Assembly (NCBI GenBank): GCA_048204295.1
Contig: DBFBLF010000081.1
Coordinates: 1-10,627, forward strand
Length of the DNA stretch: 10,627 bases
Origin: Metaruminococcus_A sp900762715
GTDB taxonomy: Bacteria > Bacillota > Clostridia > Oscillospirales > Ruminococcaceae
Direction: 5' to 3'
Shown one piece after another: positions 1-6,537 of this stretch (positions within the stretch are counted from its first letter, which is position 1; every line of letters begins with the position of its first letter). The notes under the pieces were generated by a model. It worked only from the letters and a program-made list of their open reading frames with translations. It was not told the DNA's origin and did not search any database. The translations under genes were made by a program, and so were the position numbers.

Positions 1-69
1 TAATATTAAATAAACAAGTCGCAAGTCGTTGCGGTATTTGTAAAACCATCGTCGTGAAAGGAGAAAAGT

Positions 70-618
70 ATGAGAAAGAGAATTAAAGTAATCGTGGTAT
101 CCTATCTGCTCTGTATTTTCACCACGCTTGCCGTAAGCGCAAGCGCCTATGAACTTTCGGTTCCTCTTTATGCACAGCCAAACAATTCAAAGTGGTGCTG
201 GGCCGTTTCCGCCAAAATGATTGGCGATTACTGGTACGCCAACAACAACCGCACGGCGGCGCAGGCGGTACAATACATCAAGGGCAATACGAACCTCAGC
301 ACCAGCGGAAATTACAACGACCACATTGCGGCGATTAAGTACATTACCCATAACGTGATTACCTATAAGCGCGCTACCACCGGGTTTACGGATACGTTTA
401 TTAAAAGCAAGCTGAACGGCGGCGTCCCGATGACCGTGGGGGTAACTTACTCGGGAGGTGGAGGACACGTTATGGTTCTGAGAGGCTATAACGACTATTT
501 CACTTCTATTTATTTGACTTTCAACGACCCAAACGGGGGCGTTCGGCAAACCGTGCATTATTTGGACTTTATGCAGGGAACCTCACTGGGTAATTACAAT
601 GATCATTTTTATATGTAA
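70..618 (+). CDS. Secreted papain-like (C39/C70-like) cysteine peptidase
   Basis: The 182-residue product has a basic N-terminus, a hydrophobic stretch at about residues 6-22 and an Ala-Ser-Ala signal-peptidase site near residue 26, so it is probably secreted. The mature part begins almost at once with the papain-like active-site layout: Gln36 as oxyanion-hole residue, then Trp-Cys-Trp-Ala with Cys43 as nucleophile. His133 follows a Gly run (SGGGGHVMVLRGY), and Asn152/Asp153 in FNDPNGG would be the third catalytic residue. This order and spacing match compact C39_2/AvrRpt2-like (C70) bacterial peptidases. The substrate is unknown. GAAAGGAG lies about 6 nt before the ATG. The next gene starts 31 nt downstream and also encodes an exported protein, so they are probably cotranscribed. 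The fold is fairly sure; the biological role is not. Confidence 0.85.
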   Translation: MRKRIKVIVVSYLLCIFTTLAVSASAYELSVPLYAQPNNSKWCWAVSAKMIGDYWYANNNRTAAQAVQYIKGNTNLSTSGNYNDHIAAIKYITHNVITYKRATTGFTDTFIKSKLNGGVPMTVGVTYSGGGGHVMVLRGYNDYFTSIYLTFNDPNGGVRQTVHYLDFMQGTSLGNYNDHFYM

Positions 619-649
619 GCTCAACCAATGTCGTGAACGGGGTGATACT

Positions 650-1468
650 ATGAAAAAACTGTTGTCTGCTCTCATTGCGGGGGTCATGCTTTCCGTTGCC
701 TGCATCAGCGCTTTCGCTGAGGAGCCGTATGATTTCAGGGACGATAGTCTTTCGGGAACTGAGGCGGCTAGTTTGCTTCAAAATAAGGATCAGTTATTAT
801 TTGCGGTCAACATTCTCACGCAGGACGATATCCCTGCTTCCCAGGTTGACATTGAAAACGCAACAAAGTGTTATATTTTCGATCTTCCGTCATTTGAAAG
901 CTACTTAACCGAAAACGCGCTTGCGGCTGGTATTCGGAATTCCGGAAATTTTTATTATGTTTTACCGGTGACGGAAACGTCGAACAGTTATTATTTGGGT
1001 TTGGTTGAGCATACAAACACTGGCGAACATTATCCGCGGGGCATGGAACTCCCCAAGTCGGGGTCAAACCAGTATGCTTACCTATACAGCCCGGCCAGTC
1101 TGGAGAATCTTCTTGTCAGCCAAAACCTGAGTTCGCCGGAATTTATAGCGCCCGTCACCTTGACCGGCGGTTTAACCACTTTTGTTTACATCGTCAAAAA
1201 CGGCCGGGAGTATTTTATCCCATATTCCTCAGAACAGGAGTTCCCGCTGGACAACAGCGCTGTTTATTCAAAAGCGCAGATTCTGGAATATCTTGACAGC
1301 GTAAAGCAAACAGCGGCAGGCGATGAAACCATGGGCGGCGGGTATCTTGTCTCCGGCTCACGGCAGTGGAACGTCTGGGGGACGATTATGGCGATTACTT
1401 TCGTTTTTCTGATTGGAGGGGTTTTATGGCTGAGAGCTTACAGAAAAAAGTCCGCCCGCGAAAAATAA
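650..1468 (+). CDS. Signal-peptide protein with one C-terminal membrane helix, unknown function
   Basis: I do not recognise this family. The chosen ATG has GGGGTG about 5 nt upstream and opens directly into a classical signal peptide (MKKLLSALIAGVMLSVAC..., cleavage near SAFA-EE, residues 23-24). An in-frame start 51 nt upstream would put a non-signal extension in front of it and overlap the peptidase gene. The 272-residue protein has an extracytoplasmic part of about 215 residues, rich in Ser, Tyr and Asn. One hydrophobic helix at about 243-262 follows, then a short basic tail (RAYRKKSAREK) that should stay in the cytoplasm, giving a type I surface protein. Only Cys74 is seen in the exposed part. 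It lies between a secreted cysteine peptidase and a lipoprotein, so it could be a partner, substrate or inhibitor of the peptidase; that is inference from position only. Confidence 0.8.
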   Translation: MKKLLSALIAGVMLSVACISAFAEEPYDFRDDSLSGTEAASLLQNKDQLLFAVNILTQDDIPASQVDIENATKCYIFDLPSFESYLTENALAAGIRNSGNFYYVLPVTETSNSYYLGLVEHTNTGEHYPRGMELPKSGSNQYAYLYSPASLENLLVSQNLSSPEFIAPVTLTGGLTTFVYIVKNGREYFIPYSSEQEFPLDNSAVYSKAQILEYLDSVKQTAAGDETMGGGYLVSGSRQWNVWGTIMAITFVFLIGGVLWLRAYRKKSAREK

Positions 1469-1893
1469 GGGGTTTGAAAGCAGCCGTATGCTTTGTACTC
1501 TCCGGGCTGTTCCTGCTCCTTTTTTCCGGCTGCCAGGGGGAGCGGAAGCCCTTTGAAACCCTCACCGCGGAACAGCTATCTGAACTGCAAGTTGTTTTCC
1601 TAATGAACGACCCCGAAAAATATATTGTTCTAAACGATCAAGAAAAAAAGAAAATGGTAGAGGCGCTCAACGCACTGACCACCACAGGAAAAAATGACGA
1701 GTTTTATTACGGAACATGTTGGGGGCTCCTGCTAAAATATACCGACGGATCGCAGGTTGAAATCGGTGAATCCGGGTATGATAGAGTTATCATCGGTGGC
1801 GAAGGGTACCATTGGACGCAGGAGTCCTGCGACCGTTTGAACAAATTGTGCAATGAGCTATACGCAAAATATGTGGAAAACAATCCCTCTTGA
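1426..1893 (+). CDS. Small lipoprotein, unknown function
   Basis: The start at 1426 is chosen because GGAGGGG lies 5 nt upstream and it leads into a lipoprotein signal: a basic N-region (KKVRPRKIRGLK), a hydrophobic core at about 19-33 and the lipobox LFSGC with Cys36 as the lipidated residue. An upstream in-frame ATG at 1366 lacks this fit. The mature part is about 120 residues with Cys113 and Cys145 (approximate) and a Gly/Tyr-rich beta-like middle (TDGSQVEIGESGYDRVIIGGEGYHW). I know no family for it. It overlaps the end of the preceding surface-protein gene by 43 nt, which suggests translational coupling and joint function at the outer face of the membrane. A strong hairpin follows the stop within 8 nt, so it is the last gene of the unit. 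Confidence 0.8.
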   Translation: MAESLQKKVRPRKIRGLKAAVCFVLSGLFLLLFSGCQGERKPFETLTAEQLSELQVVFLMNDPEKYIVLNDQEKKKMVEALNALTTTGKNDEFYYGTCWGLLLKYTDGSQVEIGESGYDRVIIGGEGYHWTQESCDRLNKLCNELYAKYVENNPS

Positions 1894-1900
1894 CAACGCA

Positions 1901-1932
1901 AACAGCCCCCGGATTTCATTCCGGGGGCTGTT
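1901..1932. terminator. Bidirectional intrinsic terminator between convergent genes
   Basis: A perfect 12-bp inverted repeat, AACAGCCCCCGG / CCGGGGGCTGTT, with an 8-nt loop (ATTTCATT). It lies between the lipoprotein stop on + and the CNNM gene stop on -, and ends 2 nt from the latter. The U tracts are short on both sides, so it may act as a strong stem with modest T-rich flanks for both transcripts. Confidence 0.8.
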
Positions 1933-1933
1933 G

Positions 1934-3295
1934 CTATTCGTTATTTTCACTGTCTGCGGCTTGAACCACCTTTTCAGGCGCTGTCCGTTCCACCCGAATC
2001 TTGTCGATACGGCGTTCCACCACATCCAGAACGGTGAAAGACACATTGCCGACTGTTACTGCCGGATGTTCATCCGCGGCGGGAATATAACCGAGTTCAT
2101 CGATGATATATCCGCCGATGGTATCGTAATCGCCGTCGCCGTCGAAATGGATGCTGAACAGCTTTTCAACGTCTTCAAGCTGGGTCAGGCCGTCCATTAA
2201 GTAAACATTTTCAGAGAGCTGAGAGACCTCTTCCTCTTCATCGTCATATTCATCCTGGATATTGCCTACAATTGATTCGAGCAGGTCCTCCATTGTCACA
2301 AGGCCGGCTGTCCCGCCGTATTCATCCACTACAATTGCCATTTGGACTTTTTTCTCCTGCAGTTCCTTGAACAGCTCCTTGCAACGGTTGGTTTCAGGCA
2401 CATAGAGCGGCTGGCGCATATAATTTTCCACCTTGAATTCGAAAGGCGGCGAAGAAAGCACCAGGTTGAGCAGGTCCTTAATATACAAAATACCTACTAT
2501 ATCATCCAAATCTTCGTCATAAACTGGTACGCGGGAGTAGCCGGTTTCCACCGCTGTATGAATGCACTCCTCAAGGCTTGCAGTCAGGGGAAGGGCTGTC
2601 ATCTCGGTGCGATGGGTCATAATTTCCTCAGCCGTGCGGTCGTCAAACTCGAAGATGTTGTTAATCATTTCACGATCCGCCTGTTCAATCGAGCCGTTTT
2701 CGTTGCCCACGTCGATCATCATCCTGATTTCCTCTTCGGTCACTTCTTCGGATTCCTGCTCCGCACTTACGCCGAACAGCTTGAGGACCAGATTGGTCGA
2801 CCAGGATAAGAACGCAACGAAGGGCTTTTCAAACGTGTAAATGATCTGGAGAGGCCGGGCGATGGCGAACGAAATTTTCTCACTGCTGTTCATTGCAAGG
2901 CGTTTGGGAACGAGTTCGCCGAAAACCAAAGTGAAAAACGAAAGAATGATGGTGATGACCACAAGGGAAATTCCACGGATCAGGCCGGGGTTGATGCTTG
3001 TGCCGCCAAATGCGAGCACAATGTACTCTGCGAAAGTATCGGCTGCAACCGCGGAAGCGAGCAGACCGGACAGGGTGACGCCCACCTGTATGGTCGCCAG
3101 GAATTTAGAGGGCTGGCCCACCATATTGGCCAGGATTTTCGCCTTTTTGTTTCCGCTTTGCGCCATCCTGCGCAGTTTGGCGTCGTTGAGGGAAATAATC
3201 GCAATCTCGCTCATGGCAAAGAAAGCGTTTACGAGGATGAGTACGATAAGCAGTATTACATAAAACCATATACTGCCGCCGTCAGGGTCGGACAT
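1934..3295 (-). CDS. CNNM/CorC (HlyC/TlyC) family membrane protein, probable Mg2+ or divalent cation exporter
   Basis: The 453-residue protein has the full CNNM layout. An N-terminal DUF21 membrane domain covers about residues 8-180, with the family motif GELVPKR at 126-132. A CBS pair follows at about 222-345, including VVDEYGGTAGLVTMEDLLE near 322-340. A C-terminal CorC/HlyC domain covers about 360-436, and a short charged tail ends the protein. Family members such as MpfA of Staphylococcus aureus protect against excess Mg2+; the older name 'hemolysin' is not supported by function. An acidic run (EYDDEEEEV) links the CBS and CorC domains. The start is firm: AAAGGAG sits 9 nt upstream of the ATG. 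A consensus-like promoter lies further upstream and a hairpin terminator sits at the gene's end. The exact ion cannot be read from the sequence. Confidence 0.92.
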   Translation of the reverse strand: MSDPDGGSIWFYVILLIVLILVNAFFAMSEIAIISLNDAKLRRMAQSGNKKAKILANMVGQPSKFLATIQVGVTLSGLLASAVAADTFAEYIVLAFGGTSINPGLIRGISLVVITIILSFFTLVFGELVPKRLAMNSSEKISFAIARPLQIIYTFEKPFVAFLSWSTNLVLKLFGVSAEQESEEVTEEEIRMMIDVGNENGSIEQADREMINNIFEFDDRTAEEIMTHRTEMTALPLTASLEECIHTAVETGYSRVPVYDEDLDDIVGILYIKDLLNLVLSSPPFEFKVENYMRQPLYVPETNRCKELFKELQEKKVQMAIVVDEYGGTAGLVTMEDLLESIVGNIQDEYDDEEEEVSQLSENVYLMDGLTQLEDVEKLFSIHFDGDGDYDTIGGYIIDELGYIPAADEHPAVTVGNVSFTVLDVVERRIDKIRVERTAPEKVVQAADSENNE

Positions 3296-3304
3296 TTTTT
3301 TCTT

Positions 3305-3340
3305 CTCCTTTAAATCGTTATTACAGCGTGTCGCTGTTAC
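3305..3340 (-). promoter_or_regulatory. Ribosome binding site and 5'-UTR dyad of the CNNM gene
   Basis: AAAGGAG (3305-3311) is the ribosome binding site. Just downstream of the predicted -10 lies an inverted repeat, ACAGCG TGT CGCTGT (3323-3337). It could be an operator over the transcription start or a small 5'-UTR hairpin. The binding site is clear; the role of the dyad is speculative. Confidence 0.45.
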
Positions 3341-3345
3341 ATAAT

Positions 3346-3374
3346 AATATAGTGGATTTTCAGCTTCCTGTCAA
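3346..3374 (-). promoter_or_regulatory. Sigma-A type promoter of the CNNM gene
   Basis: Read on the - strand: a perfect -35 TTGACA (3369-3374), a 17-nt spacer and -10 TATATT (3346-3351, 5/6 to consensus). Transcription would start near 3339, about 45 nt before the ATG. Confidence 0.8.
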
Positions 3375-3397
3375 TCCGGTTCTGCCGCAAAATAATC

Positions 3398-3426
3398 TTT
3401 CCATCTTTTTGCTCTTATGATACAAT
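3398..3426 (+). promoter_or_regulatory. Probable promoter of mutY
   Basis: TTTCCA (3398-3403, 4/6 to -35 consensus), a 17-nt spacer and TACAAT (3421-3426, 5/6 to -10 consensus). It stands back to back with the CNNM promoter. A GAAAGG ribosome binding site (3455-3460) follows before the TTG start. Confidence 0.45.
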
Positions 3427-3469
3427 AAATATAACTATATTTTTACCCTTTCCTGAAAGGATTGTTTTT

Positions 3470-4546
3470 TTGAAGCTGAACCTCATCCCCAAAACGCTTG
3501 AAGTGCTCGCCGCCTTGCCCGACCTTCTTTTGCCGTGGTACCGGAAAAACGCCCGTTCCATGCCCTGGCGGGAAAATCCCCGCCCTTATTATACCTGGAT
3601 TTCGGAAATCATGCTCCAGCAGACCCGCGTAGAGGCCGCTACCGGGTATTTCCTGCGGTTTATCAAGGCGCTTCCCACCGTCGCCGACCTTGCCGCAGTC
3701 CCGGATGAAGAGCTGATGAAGCTTTGGGAGGGCTTAGGTTACTACAGCCGGGCGCGCAACCTAAAAAAGACTGCGGAAATCCTTTGCCGGGAATACGGCG
3801 GGGAACTTCCGGCCGATTATCATGCGCTGCTGTCTCTTCCCGGTATTGGAAGCTACACGGCCGGAGCAATCGCTTCAATCGCTTTTGGGCTTCCATATCC
3901 GGCGGTGGATGGAAACGTTCTGCGGGTCATCTCACGTGTGACGGAATGCAGGGCCGATATCGGTGATCCCGCGGTGAAAAAAGAGTGGGAGCAGGTGATC
4001 GCTTCAATACTGCCCCAACAGGGCGTAGGCGATTTTAACCAGTCTTTGATGGAGCTTGGGGCGCTTATTTGCCAGCCGAACGGCGCGCCCCGCTGTCTCG
4101 CTTGCCCGCTTATACAGGTTTGCAAAGGCTATCGGAACGGGACGGCGGAGGAGCTTCCGGTCAAGGCGCCGAAAAAAGAGCGGAGGGTAGAGACTCTTTC
4201 CGTTTTTCTTTTGATTGCTGGCGGGAAAACGGCTCTTTCCAAACGTGGAGAACAAGGGCTGCTTGCCGGGTTGTGGGAACTTCCCAACCACCCGGGAAAG
4301 ACAGCGCCGGATAAGCTAAAGGATTACTTTGATGAATTAGGCGTTCCGGCAGTAGTGGAATCCGCCGGAAACGCCAAACATATTTTTACCCATGTGGAAT
4401 GGAGGATGGAGGGATATATCGTCCGGCTTGAACGTCCATTCGACAGTCCGAAGCTCATTTGGTGTACGAAAAAAGAGTTGGAGACCCGTTATCCTCTTCC
4501 TTCCGCTTTTAAAAAGTATCGCAAAATGCTTGAAAATATGTTATAA
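3470..4546 (+). CDS. mutY: A/G-specific adenine DNA glycosylase MutY
   Basis: MutY removes adenine mispaired with 8-oxoguanine and so prevents G:C to T:A mutations. The 358-residue protein has the catalytic Glu46 in WISEIMLQQTR and the helix-hairpin-helix LPGIGSYTAGAI (123-134). The catalytic Asp147 lies in AVDGNVLRV. These map onto E. coli Glu37 and Asp138 with the same offset of nine. Four [4Fe-4S] cysteines follow: Cys201, 209, 212 and 218. The C-terminal third (about 235-355) is the NUDIX-like MutT-type domain that reads 8-oxoG (GLLAGLWELPNH near 263-274). The start is a TTG with GAAAGG 9 nt upstream; the first downstream ATG (Met31) would delete the N-terminal helix. The first two cluster cysteines are separated by seven residues instead of the usual six. 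The stop codon lies inside the first unit of the repeat array that follows. Confidence 0.95.
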   Translation: MKLNLIPKTLEVLAALPDLLLPWYRKNARSMPWRENPRPYYTWISEIMLQQTRVEAATGYFLRFIKALPTVADLAAVPDEELMKLWEGLGYYSRARNLKKTAEILCREYGGELPADYHALLSLPGIGSYTAGAIASIAFGLPYPAVDGNVLRVISRVTECRADIGDPAVKKEWEQVIASILPQQGVGDFNQSLMELGALICQPNGAPRCLACPLIQVCKGYRNGTAEELPVKAPKKERRVETLSVFLLIAGGKTALSKRGEQGLLAGLWELPNHPGKTAPDKLKDYFDELGVPAVVESAGNAKHIFTHVEWRMEGYIVRLERPFDSPKLIWCTKKELETRYPLPSAFKKYRKMLENML

Positions 4547-4632
4547 TGACCTCACGCCGTGTACGCGGGCAGAGCCCGCGACGGCTGAGAGAACGTTGTA
4601 ACGTTCAGAGGTTGAAGCCTTCGGCTTCACGT
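4539..4632. repeat. Palindromic tandem repeat, unit 1
   Basis: First of three related modules. It begins TGTTATAATGACC, inside the end of mutY. It contains a perfect hairpin CGCGGGC AGA GCCCGCG (4564-4580), extended by GCCGT/ACGGC across a 3-nt bulge. A second perfect hairpin is GAACGTT GT AACGTTC (4591-4606). ACCTC (4549-4553) can pair with GAGGT (4608-4612), closing a three-way junction around both. A third hairpin, TGAAGCC TTC GGCTTCA, ends the unit (4613-4629). No U tract follows, so it is not a terminator. Confidence 0.8.
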
Positions 4633-4720
4633 TGTTATAATAATCTTACACTTTATGCGCAGGCAAAGCCTGCGACGGTCGAGAGAATCTTGTTGCTTTT
4701 CAAGGAGCCACCGTCGGCGT
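4633..4720. repeat. Palindromic tandem repeat, unit 2
   Basis: It aligns with unit 1 at a constant offset of 94 nt: TGTTATAAT (4633 against 4539), hairpin (4658 against 4564), GAGAGAA (4681 against 4587). Its main hairpin, CGCAGGC AAA GCCTGCG (4658-4674), differs from unit 1 by a compensatory G-C to A-T change that keeps pairing. The second hairpin of unit 1 has largely decayed here. The unit ends near CCGTCGGCG, which aligns with CCTTCGGCT of unit 1. The right border is approximate. Confidence 0.75.
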
Positions 4721-4801
4721 TGCTTTACAATAATAACTTCATGGAGTGTGCGGAAGCAGAACTTTCGGTGCCTTGGAAACGTTGTGTCTTTTAGGAGCGG
4801 C
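4721..4801. repeat. Palindromic tandem repeat, unit 3 (degenerate)
   Basis: The most diverged copy. It starts TGCTTTACAATAATAAC, like the start of unit 2. It keeps a hairpin at the matching place, CGGAAG CAGAA CTTTCG (4751-4767, one G-T pair), and ends GGAAACGTTGTGTCTTTTAGGAG. That end aligns with GAGAACGTTGT of unit 1 and CTTTTCAAGGAG of unit 2. The borders are approximate. Confidence 0.55.
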
Positions 4802-4935
4802 ATTCTGTAGTCTTTTATTTAGCTAGATAACCTTGTGCCGTACTAAAATAAAAATTTAGTGTGCCGCGTGGGCCAACAGCGTTTGATCTTGAGCCGCGCT
4901 GCTATCGTGAATTGTCCTGCCCGTGCCCGGGCAGG
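4797..4935 (+). promoter_or_regulatory. Candidate structured leader (attenuator/riboswitch-like) of the antiporter
   Basis: GCGGCA (4797-4802) can pair either with TGCCG (4836-4840) or with TGCCGC (4862-4867), since TGTGCCG occurs twice. The two pairings exclude each other. Further helices are ACTAAA/TTTAGT (4841-4860), CAGCG/CGCTG (4877-4901) and the strong TCCTGCCCG TGCC CGGGCAGGA (4915-4936). A terminator follows at once and then the antiporter. I could not match it to a known riboswitch class from memory. The switching role is inference. Confidence 0.4.
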
Positions 4936-4936
4936 A

Positions 4937-4970
4937 GCCACAGAGGCAACCCTGTGGCAATTTTGTTTTT
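4937..4970 (+). terminator. Intrinsic terminator upstream of the antiporter
   Basis: GCCACAG / CTGTGGC (4937-4943, 4952-4958), with inner GG/CC pairs across a bulged A and a CAA loop, is followed by AATTTTGTTTTT. It either ends transcripts from mutY and the repeat array or acts as an attenuator for the antiporter, whose ATG is 65 nt further on. Confidence 0.8.
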
Positions 4971-5035
4971 CGGTTGTCCTATTATTGATACACAAGGTCG
5001 TGATAATCAAAAACTTTATAGGGGGGGAGACTGTC

Positions 5036-6523
5036 ATGTCATTGATTCAGCTTATGATCGGAGGAGCGGTTGTACTGCTCGTCTGCGTCGCATCCAGTAA
5101 ATTCCTTTACCGTTTCGGTGTTCCAACCCTTCTAATCTTTCTGGCGTTGGGGATGCTTTGTGGTTCAGATGGACTGGTGGGGATTTATTTTGATGACTAT
5201 ACCGTCGCAAGGGAAATCTGCTCGGTTGGGTTGGTTTTCATTATGTTTTACGGCGGCTTTGGAACAAACTGGAAAGTAGCCCGTCCGGTGGCGATCCCTT
5301 CTATTTTGATGTCGACCCTTGGCGTTGTCATCACCGCCGGCCTCACCGGCCTGTTTTGTTTTTTTGTGCTCAAAACCACCCTTCTGGAAGGGCTGCTGAT
5401 CGGTTCGGTCGTCGGTTCAACCGACGCGGCCTCGGTCTTTTCCATCCTGCGTTCGCGTAAGCTCAACCTAAAGGGCGGCCTTGCTTCTCTCCTTGAAATT
5501 GAAAGCGGAAGCAACGACCCGATTGCCTATATGCTGACTCTGGTTGTTTTAACGCTGATGTCTTCGCAGGGGAATGACCTTGGATCGATTGTCGTCATGC
5601 TGGTTTCACAGGTCGGCTTCGGCCTTTTGATCGGCTTCCTCCTTGCAATTATCGCCGTCGCTATTCTGAGGCGGTTTGAATTTGAAATTGTCGGCCTCTA
5701 TCCGATTTTTGTTGTTGGAATTGCTATTTTATCCTACGCGCTTAGTGAATTTATGGGCGGGAACGGGTACCTGAGCGTTTATATTTCAGGCATTGTTCTG
5801 GGCAACAGCAGAATTCTTCACAAACGCAGTCTGGTCCACTTTTTTGACGGTATTTCCTGGCTGATGCAGATTATGCTCTTTTTTACGTTGGGCCTGCTTG
5901 CCTTTCCGTCCAAGCTACCGTCGATCGCCCTGTTCGGCATCCTGGTTTCTGTTTTTATGATTGTGGTTGCCCGGCCCGCTGCGACATTCAGTATCCTGAG
6001 CTGGTTTAAAGTACCTTTTAAAAGCCAGCTCTTCGTCTCCTGGGTCGGCCTGCGCGGCGCAGCTTCCATTGTTTTTGCTATCTTTGCCGTGAGCCAGGCT
6101 GCCAGCAGCCAGATTCCGATTATGAACGATATCTTCCATATTGTCTTTTTTGTAGCGCTTTTCTCAGTCGCCGTGCAGGGCACGCTGATTCCTCTTTTTG
6201 CCCGTAAGCTCGGGCTGGTGGATGAAACCACCTCGGTTCTCAAGACTTTCAACGACTACCAGGAAGAATTGGGCACCAAGCTTTTGGAATACAAGGTGCA
6301 TGAAAAGAGCCGCTGGGCAAACCAGTCGCTGATGGACGCCAACATCCCTGAGGAAATCCTTGTGGTGATGATCCGGCGGGGGAGGGAAGTAATCGTTCCC
6401 CGCGGGTCCACCGTCATCCTCCCCGGCGATACACTGGTCCTGAGCGGAAATGATATAGAAGAACAGCTCAGGGCACAGCGCAGGCAGTTTGAAAAGAGCC
6501 AGAAGGCTTCAAAGCCGCAATAG
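5036..6523 (+). CDS. NhaP-type (CPA) cation/proton antiporter with C-terminal TrkA-C domain
   Basis: The 495-residue protein has about a dozen hydrophobic segments up to residue 390. The antiporter core signatures are GSVVGSTDAAS (T129-D130), ESGSNDP (N160-D161, the ion/proton-carrying pair of electroneutral CPA1 members) and the conserved Arg in VGLRGAASIVFA (R340). Residues about 410-480 form a TrkA-C (RCK_C) domain (EEILVVMIRRGREVIVPRGS, LPGDTLVLSG). This architecture matches K+/H+ antiporters of the NhaP2/CvrA group but is shorter than the roughly 560-residue proteobacterial form, which carries an extra domain. TrkA-C domains in Firmicutes often bind cyclic di-AMP, so second-messenger control is plausible but not shown. 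The ATG at 5036 has a G-rich site (GGGGGGGAG) 6 nt upstream. A longer in-frame reading back to 4859 would run through the terminator and is rejected. The flavin reductase starts 14 nt after the stop. Confidence 0.9.
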   Translation: MSLIQLMIGGAVVLLVCVASSKFLYRFGVPTLLIFLALGMLCGSDGLVGIYFDDYTVAREICSVGLVFIMFYGGFGTNWKVARPVAIPSILMSTLGVVITAGLTGLFCFFVLKTTLLEGLLIGSVVGSTDAASVFSILRSRKLNLKGGLASLLEIESGSNDPIAYMLTLVVLTLMSSQGNDLGSIVVMLVSQVGFGLLIGFLLAIIAVAILRRFEFEIVGLYPIFVVGIAILSYALSEFMGGNGYLSVYISGIVLGNSRILHKRSLVHFFDGISWLMQIMLFFTLGLLAFPSKLPSIALFGILVSVFMIVVARPAATFSILSWFKVPFKSQLFVSWVGLRGAASIVFAIFAVSQAASSQIPIMNDIFHIVFFVALFSVAVQGTLIPLFARKLGLVDETTSVLKTFNDYQEELGTKLLEYKVHEKSRWANQSLMDANIPEEILVVMIRRGREVIVPRGSTVILPGDTLVLSGNDIEEQLRAQRRQFEKSQKASKPQ

Positions 6524-6537
6524 AAAGAAGGTCTGTT

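Larger units (their letters stand above)
4547..5035. other. 489-nt intergenic region: repeat array then antiporter leader
   Basis: No convincing gene lies here. The left half (to about 4801) is the palindromic repeat array. The right half holds inverted repeats and an intrinsic terminator before the antiporter. Short open frames exist across the repeats and read similar peptides from unit to unit (YNDLTPCTRAEPATAERTL, YNNLTLYAQAKPATVERIL). The 94-nt period is not a multiple of three, so successive copies fall in different frames, which argues against coding. I found no convincing promoter between the terminator and the antiporter start. Confidence 0.7.

Noticed and set aside
1..69. Short direct repeat CAAGTCG CAAGTCG before the peptidase gene
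   Set aside because: Only two 7-nt copies at the window edge; could be chance, and no operator or promoter pattern goes with it.
2342..3263. Long + strand open frames opposite the CNNM gene
   Set aside because: Antisense shadows of a well-supported domain-complete gene; the encoded sequences look like no protein family and lack ribosome binding sites.
4580..4595. GGCTGAGAG resembling the TPP riboswitch core
   Set aside because: The other conserved TPP elements (GATGAGA...CGAAAC and the second sensor arm) are absent, and mutY and the antiporter are not thiamine genes.
4546..4794. 82-residue open frame across the repeats
   Set aside because: It is the repeat array read in one frame; the 94-nt period puts copies in different frames, and there is no ribosome binding site.
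4859..5035. N-terminal extension of the antiporter back to 4859
   Set aside because: It would translate through the terminator hairpins and adds no membrane-protein-like sequence; the ATG at 5036 has the ribosome binding site and the family N-terminus.
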